NCBI GenBank assembly: GCA_024233865.1
Contig: JACKPA010000001.1
Location: forward strand, 744,001 to 808,000
From: Leptospiraceae bacterium
Lineage (GTDB): Bacteria; Spirochaetota; Leptospiria; Leptospirales; Leptospiraceae
Reading direction: 5' to 3'
Length of the DNA: 64,000 bases
Positions 1 to 8,683 of the stretch are shown here, one piece after another. A program made the translations under genes and the position numbers. Position 1 is the first letter of the stretch, and every line of letters begins with the position of its first letter. Below the pieces are notes generated by a model. The model searched no databases. It was not told the origin of the DNA and saw only the letters and a list, made by a program, of their open reading frames with translations.

Positions 1-16
1 AAAGGAAACCAAAACA

Positions 17-1027
17 ATGAAAGTATTTAAACAATTGATTTACACCTTGGTTTTCATCACGGTTGTAGCGGGCTGCACCCCTAATGCAATTAGCTTCAAC
101 AACAATGATGATAAAAAGAAAAACAAAGACAATCAACTCCTTTTGGGGCTGCTTGTTTTGAGCCAAGATCAGGTAATTACATCTTATACTGGGAGTATGA
201 ATAATGCGCAGATGGGACATACTGCGACTTTGTTAAATAATGGCAAAGTTTTAATAGTAGGAAATGGAGTAGAACTCTATGATCCAGATACAGGTATATT
301 TAGTGTAGTTGAGGAGTATAGTATAAGTTCTTCAGTACATAGTCATGAATCTGTTTTGTTAAACAATGGAAAAGTATTGATTGCAGGTGGATTAGATTCT
401 GCTCTTGGTGGCAATCTCATATTAGATGCTGAATTGTATGACCCTGATACTGGTAAATTCTCAAGTACAGGAAGCCTAAACGTAGCGACTACAATTGATA
501 GAGGAATACTGTTAGACAATGGAAAGGTTTTAATGAGTGGTACCTTGGAATTGTACGACCCAGATACGGGTACTTTTGCAAAATCTTCAGTGGAGCGGCG
601 TTATTATGCTTTAGCTTTACTCAATGACGGTACAATACTACTTCACGGGCTTGCATCATTATCAGATGCAAAATACCAACTTTTCATTTACGATCCAAAC
701 ACAGATACTCTTTTAGGTACTAATCAGTATACTGATACCAATTATTTTAATGGAGTTGTAAAGCTAAATAGTGGTAAAATATTTTTACCTGGAGGTACAT
801 ATCAATCTGGTTTTGGTTCTGATATTGTCTTTGATGTTCATAAAAATATAGAAATGTACGATCCAGACAAAAAGCGGCTTTCTTATATTGGAAAAATGAA
901 AGAGCCTCGTATAGGTCATACTGTTACGGTTCTTAAAGACGGAAGAGTGCTTATTACGGGTGGCGTTAGCAAAAATACGTATTCTAGCAGTGAGTTTCTC
1001 TCTTCAGCAGAAATATATAGTCCATAG
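17..1027 (+). CDS. Kelch-repeat lipoprotein, tandem copy 1
   Basis: This is a 336-residue predicted lipoprotein with a signal peptide ending in VVAGC, so Cys20 is the likely lipidated residue. A short Asn/Asp/Lys linker follows. From about residue 60 to the end there are Kelch-type blades, recognisable from repeated NNGKVLI(V/A)GG strands followed by AELYDPDTG(T/K)FS strands, which should fold into a beta-propeller on the cell surface or in the periplasm. It ends in SSAEIYSP, as do the next two copies. The GGAAACC block before the ATG is the same in all three copies. The window opens inside this leader, so a further copy may lie to the left. The ligand or partner is unknown; the Kelch fold is clear. 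Confidence 0.85.
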   Translation: MKVFKQLIYTLVFITVVAGCTPNAISFNNNDDKKKNKDNQLLLGLLVLSQDQVITSYTGSMNNAQMGHTATLLNNGKVLIVGNGVELYDPDTGIFSVVEEYSISSSVHSHESVLLNNGKVLIAGGLDSALGGNLILDAELYDPDTGKFSSTGSLNVATTIDRGILLDNGKVLMSGTLELYDPDTGTFAKSSVERRYYALALLNDGTILLHGLASLSDAKYQLFIYDPNTDTLLGTNQYTDTNYFNGVVKLNSGKIFLPGGTYQSGFGSDIVFDVHKNIEMYDPDKKRLSYIGKMKEPRIGHTVTVLKDGRVLITGGVSKNTYSSSEFLSSAEIYSP

Positions 1028-1103
1028 TGATTAAGAATTAAGCGGGCTTGGCAAAATGCCGAGCCAGTTTGAGAAAGCAAGGTAGTTAAAGGAAACCAAA
1101 ACA
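1028..1103 (+). repeat. Spacer/leader repeat between Kelch genes, with hairpin
   Basis: This spacer recurs almost base for base at 2346-2420, and its last 16 bases also open the window. It holds an imperfect hairpin at 1045-1065 (stem GGCTTGGCA / TGCCGAGCC with one G-T pair) and then the ribosome-binding block GGAAACC before the ATG. The identity continues through the signal-peptide codons of the next gene. The hairpin could be a weak terminator or an RNA stabiliser, but no clear T-run follows it. Confidence 0.7.
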
Positions 1104-2345
1104 ATGAAAGTATTTAAACAATTGATTTACACCTTGGTTTTCATCACGGTTGTAGCGGGCTGCACCCCTAATGCAATTAGCTTCAACAACGATGATGATA
1201 AAAAGAAAGACAAAGATAAAAATAATCTGCTCCTTCTGGGGTTGCTTGTTTTGAGCCAGGATCAAGCGATAACGATGTATACTGGCAGTATGAATACTTC
1301 TCGTGCCGGTATGTATAGGGTTCGTTTGAACAATGGAAAAGCTTTAGTGGCAGGAGGGTTTGATTCGATTGCTAAGCCACTCTATGATGCAGAGTTGTAT
1401 GATCCTGATACTGAAAAATTCTCTACAGTCAATGTCAGCGCGGATTTTAATAGAAGTAACATTGTTTTACTATCTAGTGGAAAGATATTATATTTTTCAA
1501 ATAGAGAAATAAATGAAAATACCATTAGTCCAGGAACGTTTGATCCGGAAACAAATACTATAACTAAAACTGGTGATATGATAATCAGCAGAGTATCTTG
1601 TGGGGCTATTTTGTTAAAAAGCGGAAAAGTACTCGTCGTGGGGGGGCTGGATTCATCAGGAAATATTCTTTCCAGTGCAGAATTATATGACCCCGATGCG
1701 GGAACTTTTTCTTCTACAGGAAACATGAATGTTTCGCGCCGACAAGGTAATTATGTTATTTCGCTAATTTTGTTAGAAGATGGAAGAGTTCTAGTAGCAA
1801 GCGGAGACGGAAGAAATAAAGATTTAAGTAGCGGCTTGGATCATGTTACTACAATGGAACTTTATGACCCTGAAACTGGAACTTTTACTACTATAGGATT
1901 ATCGTCCAATTACCCTGCCTATTCCATAGGTAGCAATAAAGTTTTGTGTTATGGAAATTCCACGAGTGACGGGACAAATTTAGTTGTCTACGATGTTACT
2001 ACAGGAGAATTTTCTAATACCAATCAATTTCTTAAGTATTCAGGAGGTAGTACAAAATTAAATAACGGTAAAATTTTGTTTGTAGGTGGACTATCATCCG
2101 ATAACAAGGAAGTATATTCTGCTCTGCAAATTTTTGATCCTGATACTTTAAAGGTAATGAACATCGGGAAGATGAAAGAGCCTCGTTTTGGAGTTGGGCT
2201 GACTGTATTGCAAAATGGAAAAGTGTTAATTATGGGTGGAACTAATAAAACGGGACCAAGAATCGTTGCTCCTTATTCTGATGATCTTACCATAACAATG
2301 TATGAAATTAATGCATTGTCCACAGCAGAGATATATAGTCCATAG
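1104..2345 (+). CDS. Kelch-repeat lipoprotein, tandem copy 2
   Basis: This 413-residue paralogue has the same leader as copy 1: the signal peptide ends VVAGC (Cys20), followed by a D/K-rich linker and the LLLLGLLVLSQDQ segment. It is longer than copy 1 and carries more Kelch blades, with recognisable units near residues 70-110, 155-205, 210-260 and 335-380. The N-terminal 55 or so residues are almost identical between copies while the propellers differ strongly. That pattern fits duplication with continued homogenisation of the leader. It ends STAEIYSP. A surface lipoprotein is likely, and its function is unknown. Confidence 0.85.
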   Translation: MKVFKQLIYTLVFITVVAGCTPNAISFNNDDDKKKDKDKNNLLLLGLLVLSQDQAITMYTGSMNTSRAGMYRVRLNNGKALVAGGFDSIAKPLYDAELYDPDTEKFSTVNVSADFNRSNIVLLSSGKILYFSNREINENTISPGTFDPETNTITKTGDMIISRVSCGAILLKSGKVLVVGGLDSSGNILSSAELYDPDAGTFSSTGNMNVSRRQGNYVISLILLEDGRVLVASGDGRNKDLSSGLDHVTTMELYDPETGTFTTIGLSSNYPAYSIGSNKVLCYGNSTSDGTNLVVYDVTTGEFSNTNQFLKYSGGSTKLNNGKILFVGGLSSDNKEVYSALQIFDPDTLKVMNIGKMKEPRFGVGLTVLQNGKVLIMGGTNKTGPRIVAPYSDDLTITMYEINALSTAEIYSP

Positions 2346-2420
2346 TGATTAAGAATTAGCTGGCTTGGAGAGATGCCGAGCCAGTTTGAGAAAGCAAGGT
2401 AGTTAAAGGAAACCAAAACA
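2346..2420 (+). repeat. Second copy of Kelch spacer/leader repeat
   Basis: This is the second copy of the spacer at 1028-1103. The hairpin is less perfect here (2362-2382, stem GGCTTGG with CCGAGCC), while the GGAAACC ribosome-binding block and the following leader codons are conserved. Confidence 0.7.
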
Positions 2421-3654
2421 ATGAAAGTATTTAAACAATTGATTTACACCTTGGTTTTCATCACGGTTGTAGCGGGTTGCACCCCTAATGCAATTAGCTT
2501 CAACAACAATGATGATAAAAAGAAAGACAAAAATAATCAACTTCTTTTGGGGTTGTTTGTTTTGAGCCAAGATCAGGCGGTTACAACATATACGGGCAGT
2601 ATGAATAATAGTCAATATGGTCATACGGCAACCCTATTGAATAACGGTAAGGTTCTTATAGTTGGAGACGGGGCAGAATTGTATGATCCCAAAAAGGATA
2701 AGTTTGAAAGTATAGATAGTCGAACAAAAAAACGTTATCTACACAAAGCGATACTTTTGAAAAATGGGAAGGTATTGATATGTGATGGCTTTAGTAACTT
2801 TAAATTCACAATTTTTGACAATTCTGTCGAATTGTATAACCCAGATACCAATACTTTTTCCCAAGCAGGGAATATGAATGAACAACGAAGGAATTTTTCT
2901 GCTACTCTACTGAACAGTGGAAAGGTTTTGCTTATGGGAGGTTATGACCTGGATTTTAAAGTTTTGTCTAGTGCAGAACTATATAACCCAGATATCAATA
3001 TCTTTTCCACAACAGGAAGTTTGAAGAAAACTCGTTTTTTTTTTGGGAGATTCTTCTGTTTTATTAAAAGATGGAAATGTATTAACTGGAATAAGTTTTT
3101 CTGGTAAAGCTGAGAATTTGAAAAAAGGAACTTCTGCGAATTTGATAAGTGAAATAGAATTGTACGATTCTGAAAATGGGACTTTTTCTAATGTGGGACA
3201 AATCAATCTATGGCAGCCACGCAAAACGATGTCTTTCGATAACGGGAAAGTTTTTGTAGTAAATAGTAGTGGTTTACAGAATAAAGGTACTGAAATAACT
3301 ATTTTCAATCCAAAGAGCAAAAAATTTACTAGAATCAAACAATACCTTACATTAGACTTTTCGTATGAGTTTACAAAATTTCAAAATAGATTTGTTCTTT
3401 TTTCCGGTGGAAAATCAACAGAAAAGTATACTGCTGCCATATCCAAACTTGAAGTATTTGATTCGGGAGTTGAAAAAGTTTTAGATGCGGGAAATATGAT
3501 GACTCCAAGATATAATCATCGAGCAACGTTGTTGCAGGATGGAAGAATCTTAATTACTGGTGGTTGTACAGAAGATATTGCAGGAGATACAGAAGCCCAC
3601 GCTGGCATATTTGAAATAAGTGCATTGTCCTCCGCAGAAATATATAGTCCTTAG
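2421..3654 (+). pseudogene. Kelch-repeat lipoprotein, tandem copy 3, frameshifted at T10
   Basis: This third paralogue has the same leader (VVAGC, Cys20) and Kelch blades. The first frame is open from 2421 to 3107, but Kelch homology leaves it at a run of ten T (3035-3044) and continues in another frame from about 3043 (GDSSVLLKDGNVL) to 3654, ending SSAEIYSP. Nine T would restore one protein of about 410 residues. The break may be a real decay event, a switchable homopolymer tract, or a sequencing error in the run; sequence alone cannot decide. The second half keeps normal Kelch spacing, so the frame was lost recently. Confidence 0.8.
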
Positions 3655-3672
3655 TAGATGGAGAAATTATTC

Positions 3673-4797
3673 ATGAACAAGCAGAAAATATTTATTATGT
3701 TATTATTTGTTAGTTTAGTTGGTTTTTGCTTTGAAGATAACAACAAGAATAAAAACAAAAATTTTAGTGTAGGTGCCTTGTATTTGTTAGCCTCTAACTC
3801 AAACTGTTCTCTAATGGGTGGGAGTATGCAGGGATCGGGTTGCACATTGAACCTATCTGGAACCGTTACCAGTTTAACTGCTCGATTTCAAGAAACTTCG
3901 GGTATAACAACAGATGGAACAAATCTATTTATTGCTGATACTTTGAACCATACAATAAATAAAGTAGTGATATCAAGCGGTGCTGCTACAACCTTAGCTG
4001 GGACTGCTGGAACTTCCGGAACTACAAACGGGACAGGTACTTCTGCTCAATTTTTTTTTATGTTTCCTAATGCTATAACAACAGACGGAACGAATCTTTA
4101 TGTCGCTGATTCCGGTAACCACACGATAAGGAAGATAGTGATATCCAGTGGTGTTGTTACGACCTTAGCAGGAACAGCCGGTTCGTATGGAACAACAGAT
4201 GAAACGGGAACTTCCGCTAAATTTAGGTTTCCTACCGGTATAACAACGGATGGAACAAATCTTTATGTTGCTGATACTCAGAATGCTACCATCCGAAAGA
4301 TAGTGATATCCAGTGGTGTTGTTACTACTTTAGCAGGAATTGCTAGCTCTTCCGGAACTGTGGACGGAACCGGGACTTCTGCACAATTTAATCAACCTTC
4401 AGGTATAACAACAGACGGAACGAATGTGTATGTTGCTGACACGTTTAACTATACGATACGAAAAGTGGTAATATCAACTGGTGTTGTTACGACCATAGCT
4501 GGCACTACAGGTTCGTCTGGAACAACAGACGGAACCGGAACTTCCGCTAAATTTAATCGGCCTTATGGTATAACAACAGATGGAACGAATCTTTATGTTT
4601 CCGATACATTTAACTATACGATACGAAAAGTGGTGATTTCAACTGGAGCTGTTACTACCTTAGCAGGAACTACAGGTACGTCCGGAATTGCAAGCGGAAC
4701 AGGAACATCTGCTCAATTTTATAAGCCTTTTTATCTAACAACAGACGGAACAAGTCTATATGTCACCGATTACGATAGAATTAGGAAAATACAATAA
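3673..4797 (+). CDS. NHL-repeat beta-propeller lipoprotein
   Basis: I chose ATG 3673 because GGAG at 3660-3663 lies nine bases upstream. An in-frame ATG at 3658 would put that site inside the gene. The signal peptide ends LVGFC (Cys19), a relaxed spirochaete-type lipobox. From about residue 70 to the end there are about six NHL blades of roughly 56 residues, each with ITTDGTNLYVADT, NxTIRKVVIS and TTLAGTxGxSGTxxGTGTSAQF elements. The blades are very similar at DNA level too, so slippage or unequal crossing-over could change their number. It is likely a surface or periplasmic binding propeller. It follows the Kelch genes closely and may share their transcript. Confidence 0.85.
   Translation: MNKQKIFIMLLFVSLVGFCFEDNNKNKNKNFSVGALYLLASNSNCSLMGGSMQGSGCTLNLSGTVTSLTARFQETSGITTDGTNLFIADTLNHTINKVVISSGAATTLAGTAGTSGTTNGTGTSAQFFFMFPNAITTDGTNLYVADSGNHTIRKIVISSGVVTTLAGTAGSYGTTDETGTSAKFRFPTGITTDGTNLYVADTQNATIRKIVISSGVVTTLAGIASSSGTVDGTGTSAQFNQPSGITTDGTNVYVADTFNYTIRKVVISTGVVTTIAGTTGSSGTTDGTGTSAKFNRPYGITTDGTNLYVSDTFNYTIRKVVISTGAVTTLAGTTGTSGIASGTGTSAQFYKPFYLTTDGTSLYVTDYDRIRKIQ
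3890..4795 (+). repeat. Tandem ~168-bp coding repeats (NHL blades)
   Basis: Five to six coding repeats of about 168 bases lie inside the NHL lipoprotein gene, marked by recurring ACAACAGA(C/T)GGAAC and GCTGGxACTxCxGG words. They are internal gene repeats, not a CRISPR array. Confidence 0.75.
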
Positions 4798-4814
4798 TTA
4801 GGGAAACTAAAACA

Positions 4815-5864
4815 GTGAAATACGAATATAATCGCTATATAAACACACCATCCGTAAATTCGGAATCCACCGGAGAACCAGCCGGAGGCGGTGGCGGAGG
4901 AAGCGGTTCACCCGGCACACCCGTAGAAGGGATGTATTTCATGCACACAGACCACTTGCGTTCCGTAACAGCAATCACAGACCCGAAAGGTGAAATGGTG
5001 GCAAGTATGGACATCGACTCCGGCAAAAGTATCATATCTTATGACCCTTATGGTGAAATAGACCGTAAAAACTCAAGTGGTCCAAACATCTTCCGCTACA
5101 AATACACAACTCAACAAGAGGACACAGAAACAAACCTATACTACTACAAATCCCGCTACTATGATTCCAAACTCGGTCGCTTCCTACAAGCGGACAGTGT
5201 TACCAATGCAGAAAGCCCAATGGGACTCAACCACTACATGTATACAGAAGGAAACCCCGTCAAATACAGAGACCCTGACGGACATAGACTATCCTCAGCC
5301 CAAGGATGGGCACTGCTAGGCTACCTGCAAGGACCAAGCGTTGGCTTGACACCGGAAGAAGGTGCTATGGCTGGTTATGCGTATGGAAAGGGAGTTGATA
5401 AAAAAGATGGAAGAAATTCCAATACAGGTGGAAAGAAAAACAATCTTGATGCGGGCAAGGCTTGGGATACAACGCTTGGAAATAAAGGTTTTGGAGGTTG
5501 GTTAGGAAAAAGTATTGGTTGGGATAGAGCTAAAAGGTGGTGGCAATACCACACAAAGCCTTACGAAGGTGATTGGGAGAGGGAGGCTATAAAGGATGTT
5601 GGAATCGCTAATGTTTGTAGCGAATATGGGAAGAATAGTGATCAATGTCTTTATGCTAAGTGGGCAGATGCATTAGATACAAGGGAGCAACAGCACCAAT
5701 ATGATAGAAGAAAACATCATGGGCTTAATGAAATTATGCATACCATAGTTGTTATCGTTAGGAAGGTGATAATTGAGTATGATAAAGACTTAATGGAATG
5801 CGGATTTAATTATTATGGTGGTGGGGACTGTAAGCCTTATCCTCAAGCAGGGCAGGACAAATAG
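4815..5864 (+). CDS. RHS core fragment with variable C-terminus, cassette 1
   Basis: This 349-residue protein starts at GTG 4815. It contains only the end of an RHS protein: a glycine-rich stretch, the HTDHLRSVTAITD core motif (about residues 44-56), YYYKSRYYDSKLGRFLQAD (about 113-131) and the closing GNPVKYRDPDGH. A roughly 190-residue variable C-terminus follows that I do not recognise. The long YD-repeat shell expected before the core is missing, so this is an orphan end module. The bases before the start resemble the Kelch leader (GGAAAC, then AAAACA). In complete RHS systems the C-terminus is often a toxin; no known toxin motif is visible here. Confidence 0.75.
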   Translation: MKYEYNRYINTPSVNSESTGEPAGGGGGGSGSPGTPVEGMYFMHTDHLRSVTAITDPKGEMVASMDIDSGKSIISYDPYGEIDRKNSSGPNIFRYKYTTQQEDTETNLYYYKSRYYDSKLGRFLQADSVTNAESPMGLNHYMYTEGNPVKYRDPDGHRLSSAQGWALLGYLQGPSVGLTPEEGAMAGYAYGKGVDKKDGRNSNTGGKKNNLDAGKAWDTTLGNKGFGGWLGKSIGWDRAKRWWQYHTKPYEGDWEREAIKDVGIANVCSEYGKNSDQCLYAKWADALDTREQQHQYDRRKHHGLNEIMHTIVVIVRKVIIEYDKDLMECGFNYYGGGDCKPYPQAGQDK

Positions 5865-5893
5865 TAAAATTGATTTGTACACATCCCTCAAAA

Positions 5894-5954
5894 TTTCATG
5901 GTAATTCTTGTTCTGAAAATGTTTTTAATCGTTTTAGGAGATTTTACCATGAAA
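5894..5954 (+). repeat. 11-bp inverted repeat before small lipoproteins
   Basis: TTTCATGGTAA at 5894-5904 is the exact reverse complement of TTACCATGAAA at 5944-5954. The right arm overlaps a possible ten-codon open frame (ATG 5949, preceded by TAGGAG). It could be a hairpin or a regulatory site ahead of the two small lipoprotein genes. Confidence 0.45.
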
Positions 5955-5998
5955 AATAAGAGGGAATGTAGAAAATTATAAAAGGAATAGATAAATAG

Positions 5999-6217
5999 AT
6001 GAAAAAATATTGTATTTTGGTAACATTTTTATTTCTTTCAGCATGCTCTACTAATAATTTGACTTACGAAGAAAAAGTTGATTGTGTTGGAGAACTATAT
6101 ATTGTAGATGTAGATTGGAATTCAGCAAAAAAATCTTCTGATGATAAAACTACTCTCCGTTTATTTCAGTATTTATTGTATAAGGCTTGTCTGAAAAATG
6201 GAAAGGTGGATGATTAA
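5999..6217 (+). CDS. Small lipoprotein, paralogue A
   Basis: This is a 72-residue protein with a signal peptide ending LSAC (Cys16). The mature part begins TNNLTYEEKVDC and has further cysteines (residue 27 and near the end) matching those of the next gene. AAAGGAAT lies about 10 bases before the ATG. It overlaps the next gene by one base (TAATG), so the two are translationally coupled. It sits between two RHS C-terminal cassettes, the place where immunity or accessory genes are usually found, but no family is recognised. Confidence 0.7.
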   Translation: MKKYCILVTFLFLSACSTNNLTYEEKVDCVGELYIVDVDWNSAKKSSDDKTTLRLFQYLLYKACLKNGKVDD

Positions 6218-6438
6218 TGAGAAATTTTTTCATTATACTGATAATTTTATTTTTTCAATTTTGTAGTAATAGCGAAATAACTTACAATGAAAAAGTCATG
6301 TGTTATAGTTATCTTTATAAACTTAATGAAACTGAGATAAAAAGATTAGAAAATAATCCTGATGTAGATGCTTTTCCTATAATTTTTGGGGGACTATTCT
6401 TTTATCAGAATTGTCTCAACTTAAAAAAGTCTGAGTAA
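6217..6438 (+). CDS. Small lipoprotein, paralogue B
   Basis: This is a 73-residue protein with a hydrophobic signal ending FFQFC (Cys16), an atypical lipobox. Its mature part, SNSEITYNEKVMC, aligns with TNNLTYEEKVDC of the preceding gene, and both have a second half with FQYLLYKAC or FGGLFFYQNC. The two are therefore diverged tandem duplicates. The start overlaps the previous stop by one base. Function is unknown. A role as an RHS-associated immunity or accessory lipoprotein is inferred from position only. Confidence 0.68.
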   Translation: MRNFFIILIILFFQFCSNSEITYNEKVMCYSYLYKLNETEIKRLENNPDVDAFPIIFGGLFFYQNCLNLKKSE

Positions 6439-6443
6439 CTTAA

Positions 6444-7208
6444 ATGAATAATATCTCTTATACACATATGGAATTTTATATAATATATCTAAAACTTGGT
6501 CGCTTCCTGCAAGCGGACAGTGTTACCAATGCAAGCAGTCCTATGGGACTCAACCACTACATGTATACAGAAGGAAACCCCGTCAAATATCGAGACCCCG
6601 ACGGACATAGACTATCCTCAGCCCAAGGCTGGGCACTTATAGGCTACTTGCAAGGACCAAGCGTTGGCTTGACTCCGGAAGAAGGTGCTATGGCGGGTTA
6701 TGCGTATGGAAAGGGAGTTGATAAAAAAGAAGAGAATAGGAAACAGCAAGCACGATTAGAAAAAGCAGGTGCAGCTGCTGTAGGTTACAGTACAGGAGGA
6801 GGTTTTTATGGTGCTGGTGCTTCACTTGCAATTTATAATGCAAATATTGACTTGAAAAAATTTTGGGATACTACGTTTGGTAACAGAGGTTTATGGGGTT
6901 ATACTAGAAGAGGTTGGACTGCATTCTGGCGAACGTATGAAGAAGATTGGTTAAGGGAAACAACAAAAGATGTCCTGATCAAAGGTATTTGCAGGCAATA
7001 TGGTAAAGAAAGTTTAGAATGTGGTTTAGCTTACGCGCTAGATAAAAAAGATTCCCAAAAACAAGAAGATAACTTTGCTCGTAGAAGATACCTCAGAAGT
7101 GCCAAAGGAGACGATTGGGAATGTAGCTTTGAAATAGATGAGTTAGGTGAAAAAGAATTTAAATGTGTATATAGAGGTTTTCCATTACCAGAGATACCTT
7201 TACCATAG
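6444..7208 (+). CDS. RHS orphan C-terminal cassette 2
   Basis: This is a 254-residue open frame. After about 17 unrelated residues it joins RHS core sequence at KLGRFLQADSVTNA and continues through YRDPDGHRLSSAQGW, nearly identical at DNA level to the first cassette (6497-6730 against 5173-5407). The variable ends then diverge but still align loosely: WDTTFGN against WDTTLGN, EEDWLRETTKDV against EGDWEREAIKDV, and a shared CxxYGK. It is a displaced second tip of the same RHS lineage. Its ATG may be fortuitous, so whether it is translated is uncertain. It lies five bases after the small lipoprotein pair. Confidence 0.65.
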   Translation: MNNISYTHMEFYIIYLKLGRFLQADSVTNASSPMGLNHYMYTEGNPVKYRDPDGHRLSSAQGWALIGYLQGPSVGLTPEEGAMAGYAYGKGVDKKEENRKQQARLEKAGAAAVGYSTGGGFYGAGASLAIYNANIDLKKFWDTTFGNRGLWGYTRRGWTAFWRTYEEDWLRETTKDVLIKGICRQYGKESLECGLAYALDKKDSQKQEDNFARRRYLRSAKGDDWECSFEIDELGEKEFKCVYRGFPLPEIPLP

Positions 7209-7236
7209 CAGTATTACAAAATTGGAAAATTGAGAT

Positions 7237-8016
7237 ATGAAGACAATTAAACAATTTTTGATTGTGTTCTTTCTATTCTTGATATATGGGACTCTTATTG
7301 CTAATGATAAGAGTCTCAATCAAAAAGAGCTCAGAACAAAACATAAACTACAGCTTTCAGTTTTATCTTTACCTTACTACTCTTTGAACTTTCAATATCA
7401 TTTAGGTTCTAAAATTTCATTAGGAAGTAATTTATTTTATTATGATAGACGCGAAGCTATGCAAAGTGATGTCTATTTTAGTGAAAATGATTATTTAATA
7501 GCGAGTGAGAATAATATTAATATTCGTCACAAAAAGCTTGACAAAAGAAAAACAATTGCCCAGTTTCACCTAAAGTTCTTTCCCTTTGAAAAGTTTCCTT
7601 TGTACTTTATATCCGGAATAAATCGAGATTTTCGTGGCGAGAATTATAGATTTGAATATTGGGGAAACTTTCTTGTTTCACAAAACCAATTAATTCCTTA
7701 TTATTCGGTGACATATACTCACGATTTAAAGCCTGGATATTTTGGTAATGTAGGTTTGGGATTTCAATGGATTTTTCAAAAGAGATATTTTATAGGTTGT
7801 GAAGTACAGAGTTACTACCCTATCAAACGAAAAGAAAATGAACATCTTTATTCAGGTGTAAGGAGTATTCCGAGCTTGGATCAAAGGGGCTATGATGAAA
7901 TTATTGGTGCTAATCTGATAAAAATATTGATGAATAGTGATAAGGGACTGCTAATGAATTCCCATACAAAAAACCAACTTCCGGAAATTTTATTATGGAT
8001 AGGTTATGCTTTTTGA
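7237..8016 (+). CDS. Probable outer-membrane beta-barrel protein
   Basis: This is a 259-residue protein with an N-terminal signal peptide (hydrophobic stretch to about residue 22). The rest is rich in alternating aromatic/polar strands such as LNFQYHLGSKISLGSNLFYY, AQFHLKFFPF and NVGLGFQWIF, and it ends in WIGYAF with a terminal Phe, as is usual for outer-membrane barrels. No specific family is recognised. It overlaps no confident gene; the next lipoprotein ATG follows 14 bases after its stop, suggesting one transcript. Confidence 0.65.
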   Translation: MKTIKQFLIVFFLFLIYGTLIANDKSLNQKELRTKHKLQLSVLSLPYYSLNFQYHLGSKISLGSNLFYYDRREAMQSDVYFSENDYLIASENNINIRHKKLDKRKTIAQFHLKFFPFEKFPLYFISGINRDFRGENYRFEYWGNFLVSQNQLIPYYSVTYTHDLKPGYFGNVGLGFQWIFQKRYFIGCEVQSYYPIKRKENEHLYSGVRSIPSLDQRGYDEIIGANLIKILMNSDKGLLMNSHTKNQLPEILLWIGYAF

Positions 8017-8030
8017 GCAAAAAAAGAATC

Positions 8031-8588
8031 ATGTTTAAAATAAAAACTTTATTCCACGTTACATTTCTTATAATATGCACTACAAATTGTGCTTCTTATA
8101 TGAAAAGCAGAGCCTATGATGCGATGGATATTCTAACTTTAGGAGTAGATAAAAACCTATACGGAGCTTCCATTTGGCTTTCGTGTTTTGGATTTGGGTT
8201 ACAACACGGAGAAAGGTCTGTAGGATATGGAATTAGAAATGGACATATAGGGAAATATAGGTCTGGTCAATCCAAAAAAACTCCATTTTTTTTGAACTAT
8301 GGTAATTCCATACTTCTGTTCAACTCCATGAAAAATTATCCTATAACCAAAGGAATTTTAGAAAGACATAAAAGTAGTGAATTTACGGCTTTATCCATGC
8401 TTATAATTCCTGCTTCTTGTCGTAGAGGAACAACTTGTAAAAACTATGATTATTGTTCTATGCCATTAGCATTTGAATTTTCTATGGGATTACATTATGG
8501 ATTTCGCTTTGGGTTCAACTTTAAAGAGTTTGCAGACTTTTTGTTGGGAATTATTGGAATTGATTTTATGGAGGACGATGTAAAATGA
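8031..8588 (+). CDS. Small lipoprotein of unknown function
   Basis: I chose ATG 8031, which gives 185 residues and a signal peptide ending CTTNC (Cys20). An upstream in-frame start would overlap the barrel gene. The mature protein is aromatic and glycine-rich, with SYMKSRAYDAMDILTLGVD near its start, a pattern I associate with spirochaete envelope lipoproteins though I cannot name the family. Its last codons (GGAGGACGATGTAAAATGA) reappear at about 12030-12048 at the end of a broken RHS fragment. This shows that a second copy of its tail took part in recombination nearby. Confidence 0.65.
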   Translation: MFKIKTLFHVTFLIICTTNCASYMKSRAYDAMDILTLGVDKNLYGASIWLSCFGFGLQHGERSVGYGIRNGHIGKYRSGQSKKTPFFLNYGNSILLFNSMKNYPITKGILERHKSSEFTALSMLIIPASCRRGTTCKNYDYCSMPLAFEFSMGLHYGFRFGFNFKEFADFLLGIIGIDFMEDDVK

Positions 8589-8683
8589 AAAAACGAGGCA
8601 AAATTGGAAGAAATGAATATTCCATATCATACACATATAGGTTTTAGTGAGCTAACCACTGCCCACTTTAAAAAGGAGATTCA

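Noticed and set aside
3890..4795. Regular repeats suggesting a CRISPR array
   Set aside because: The unit is about 168 bases, stays in frame and codes NHL blades; there are no short unique spacers.
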